In this document: positions 15,645 through 16,244 of the stretch, one piece after another | How positions within the stretch are numbered: position 1 is the stretch's first letter | Layout of the letters: every line of letters begins with the position of its first letter | Assembly (NCBI GenBank): GCA_023436515.1 | Contig: JAEZIV010000415.1 | Location: forward strand, 1 to 16,244 | Source: Bacillota bacterium | GTDB lineage: Bacteria > Bacillota > Clostridia > Acetivibrionales > DSM-1351 | Reading direction: 5' to 3' | DNA length: 16,244 nucleotides | The notes under the pieces: model-generated | What the model saw: only the letters and a program-made list of their open reading frames with translations | The model's database searches: none | Told to the model about the DNA's origin: nothing | Position numbers and translations under genes: made by a program

Positions 15645-16244
15645 ATGTCTGGAGAAAAGATTAACAAAAGAAAGCTTCAAGCTGCAGATACAAGAAATAA
15701 AATATATCGGATTGCCAGGGAGCTTTTTCTCAAGCATGGTGTGGAAAACGTAAGTGTGGACTCCATTGTAGAAGCTGCTGGAATTTCAAAGGGAACTTTT
15801 TATGTCCATTTTGATACTAAGGACGCACTAGCTTCAATTCTTATAAACGATTATGTATCAGAAGTAGACTCTGAATACAAATTATTTTTCGAGGAAATAA
15901 TCAGCAATAATTCAGCTAAAGAAATTATGCTTTTGTTGGTTGGTAAAATTGCAGAAGTTATTGATAATAAAATAGGATATGAAAACATGAGGATCTTATA
16001 TAAAACTCACATTACTAATACTATTGATGTAAGTTCCTCGATTAGTTACAAGAGAGATATCTATAGGATGTTCAGTTCTATTATTGAAAAAGGCATCTCA
16101 AATGGTGAGTTTAAGTCAGACCTCCCTACTGACGTTCTGTCCAATCATTTCATTCTGGCTATGCGTGGTATTACCTATGAATGGTGTGTGAGATATCCTG
16201 AAATAGGTTTAAAAGAGCAATTTTTGCTTCACTACAAAATCTTA
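15645..16244 (+). CDS. TetR/AcrR-family transcriptional regulator (3' end beyond window)
   Basis: Exactly 200 codons are visible with no stop before the window edge. TetR proteins are usually 190-215 residues, so little is missing. The N-terminal DNA-binding domain lies at about residues 17-62: TRNKIYRIARELFLKHGVEN, then VSVDSIVEAAGISKGTFYVHF with the characteristic G-F-Y-HF helix-turn-helix ending. The rest is a helical ligand and dimer domain without recognisable specificity. AAGGAG lies 5 bases before the ATG. Candidate operators lie at 15549-15562 and 15614-15634. It is divergent from the alcohol dehydrogenase gene but almost 600 bases away with an SLH relic between, so control of that gene is possible but unproven. 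Other targets may lie downstream, outside the window. Confidence 0.9.
   Translation, partial: MSGEKINKRKLQAADTRNKIYRIARELFLKHGVENVSVDSIVEAAGISKGTFYVHFDTKDALASILINDYVSEVDSEYKLFFEEIISNNSAKEIMLLLVGKIAEVIDNKIGYENMRILYKTHITNTIDVSSSISYKRDIYRMFSSIIEKGISNGEFKSDLPTDVLSNHFILAMRGITYEWCVRYPEIGLKEQFLLHYKIL

Overview
The window looks like chromosomal DNA from an anaerobic, low-GC, Gram-positive member of the Clostridia. The grounds are AT-rich sequence, strong AGGAGG-type ribosome sites, an S-layer-homology (SLH) surface protein, a clostridial secondary alcohol dehydrogenase under a near-consensus Rex operator, and an L-fucose operon typical of polysaccharide-fermenting Clostridia. The genus cannot be fixed from this sequence alone.

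Layout. (1) Bases 1-613 hold the N-terminal part of a methyl-accepting chemotaxis receptor on the minus strand, with a good sigma-A promoter. (2) Bases 740-830 look like the truncated 5' end of a group IIC intron lying directly behind the terminator of the next gene. (3) Bases 960-6788 encode a 1,942-residue secreted SLH protein with six atrophied bacterial Ig repeats. (4) Bases 6990-8129 encode a response regulator with a receiver domain and a SARP/BTAD-like output. Behind it (8227-8610) are scars of two genes: the last residues of a sensor histidine kinase and a ZIP-family metal transporter gene that has lost its middle. (5) Bases 8790-13832 form an L-fucose locus: an AraC-type regulator divergent from fucI, a class II (fuculose-1-phosphate) aldolase and an FGGY kinase of the RhaB/FucK type. 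It ends in an unusual nested palindrome. (6) Bases 13993-15057 encode a convergent NADP-type secondary alcohol dehydrogenase. Its control region combines a consensus -35, a palindrome over it, a Rex-like operator over the start site and helically phased Spo0A-like boxes. (7) Bases 15399-15535 are the C-terminal relic of a second SLH protein with its terminator still present. (8) From 15645 to the window end is a TetR-family regulator, open at the edge.

How the parts work together. FucI isomerises L-fucose to L-fuculose, the kinase phosphorylates it, and the aldolase splits it into dihydroxyacetone phosphate and L-lactaldehyde. Neither a sugar transporter nor a classical fucO lactaldehyde reductase is in the window. 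The neighbouring NADPH alcohol dehydrogenase is a possible, untested, electron sink; its promoter suggests redox and possibly growth-phase control.

I see no defence system, CRISPR array, intact transposon, rRNA or tRNA. The most unusual content is regulatory sequence and molecular fossils: an intron relic after a terminator, a palindrome flanked by 9-bp direct repeats, a double gene scar that orphans a response regulator, and an SLH relic.
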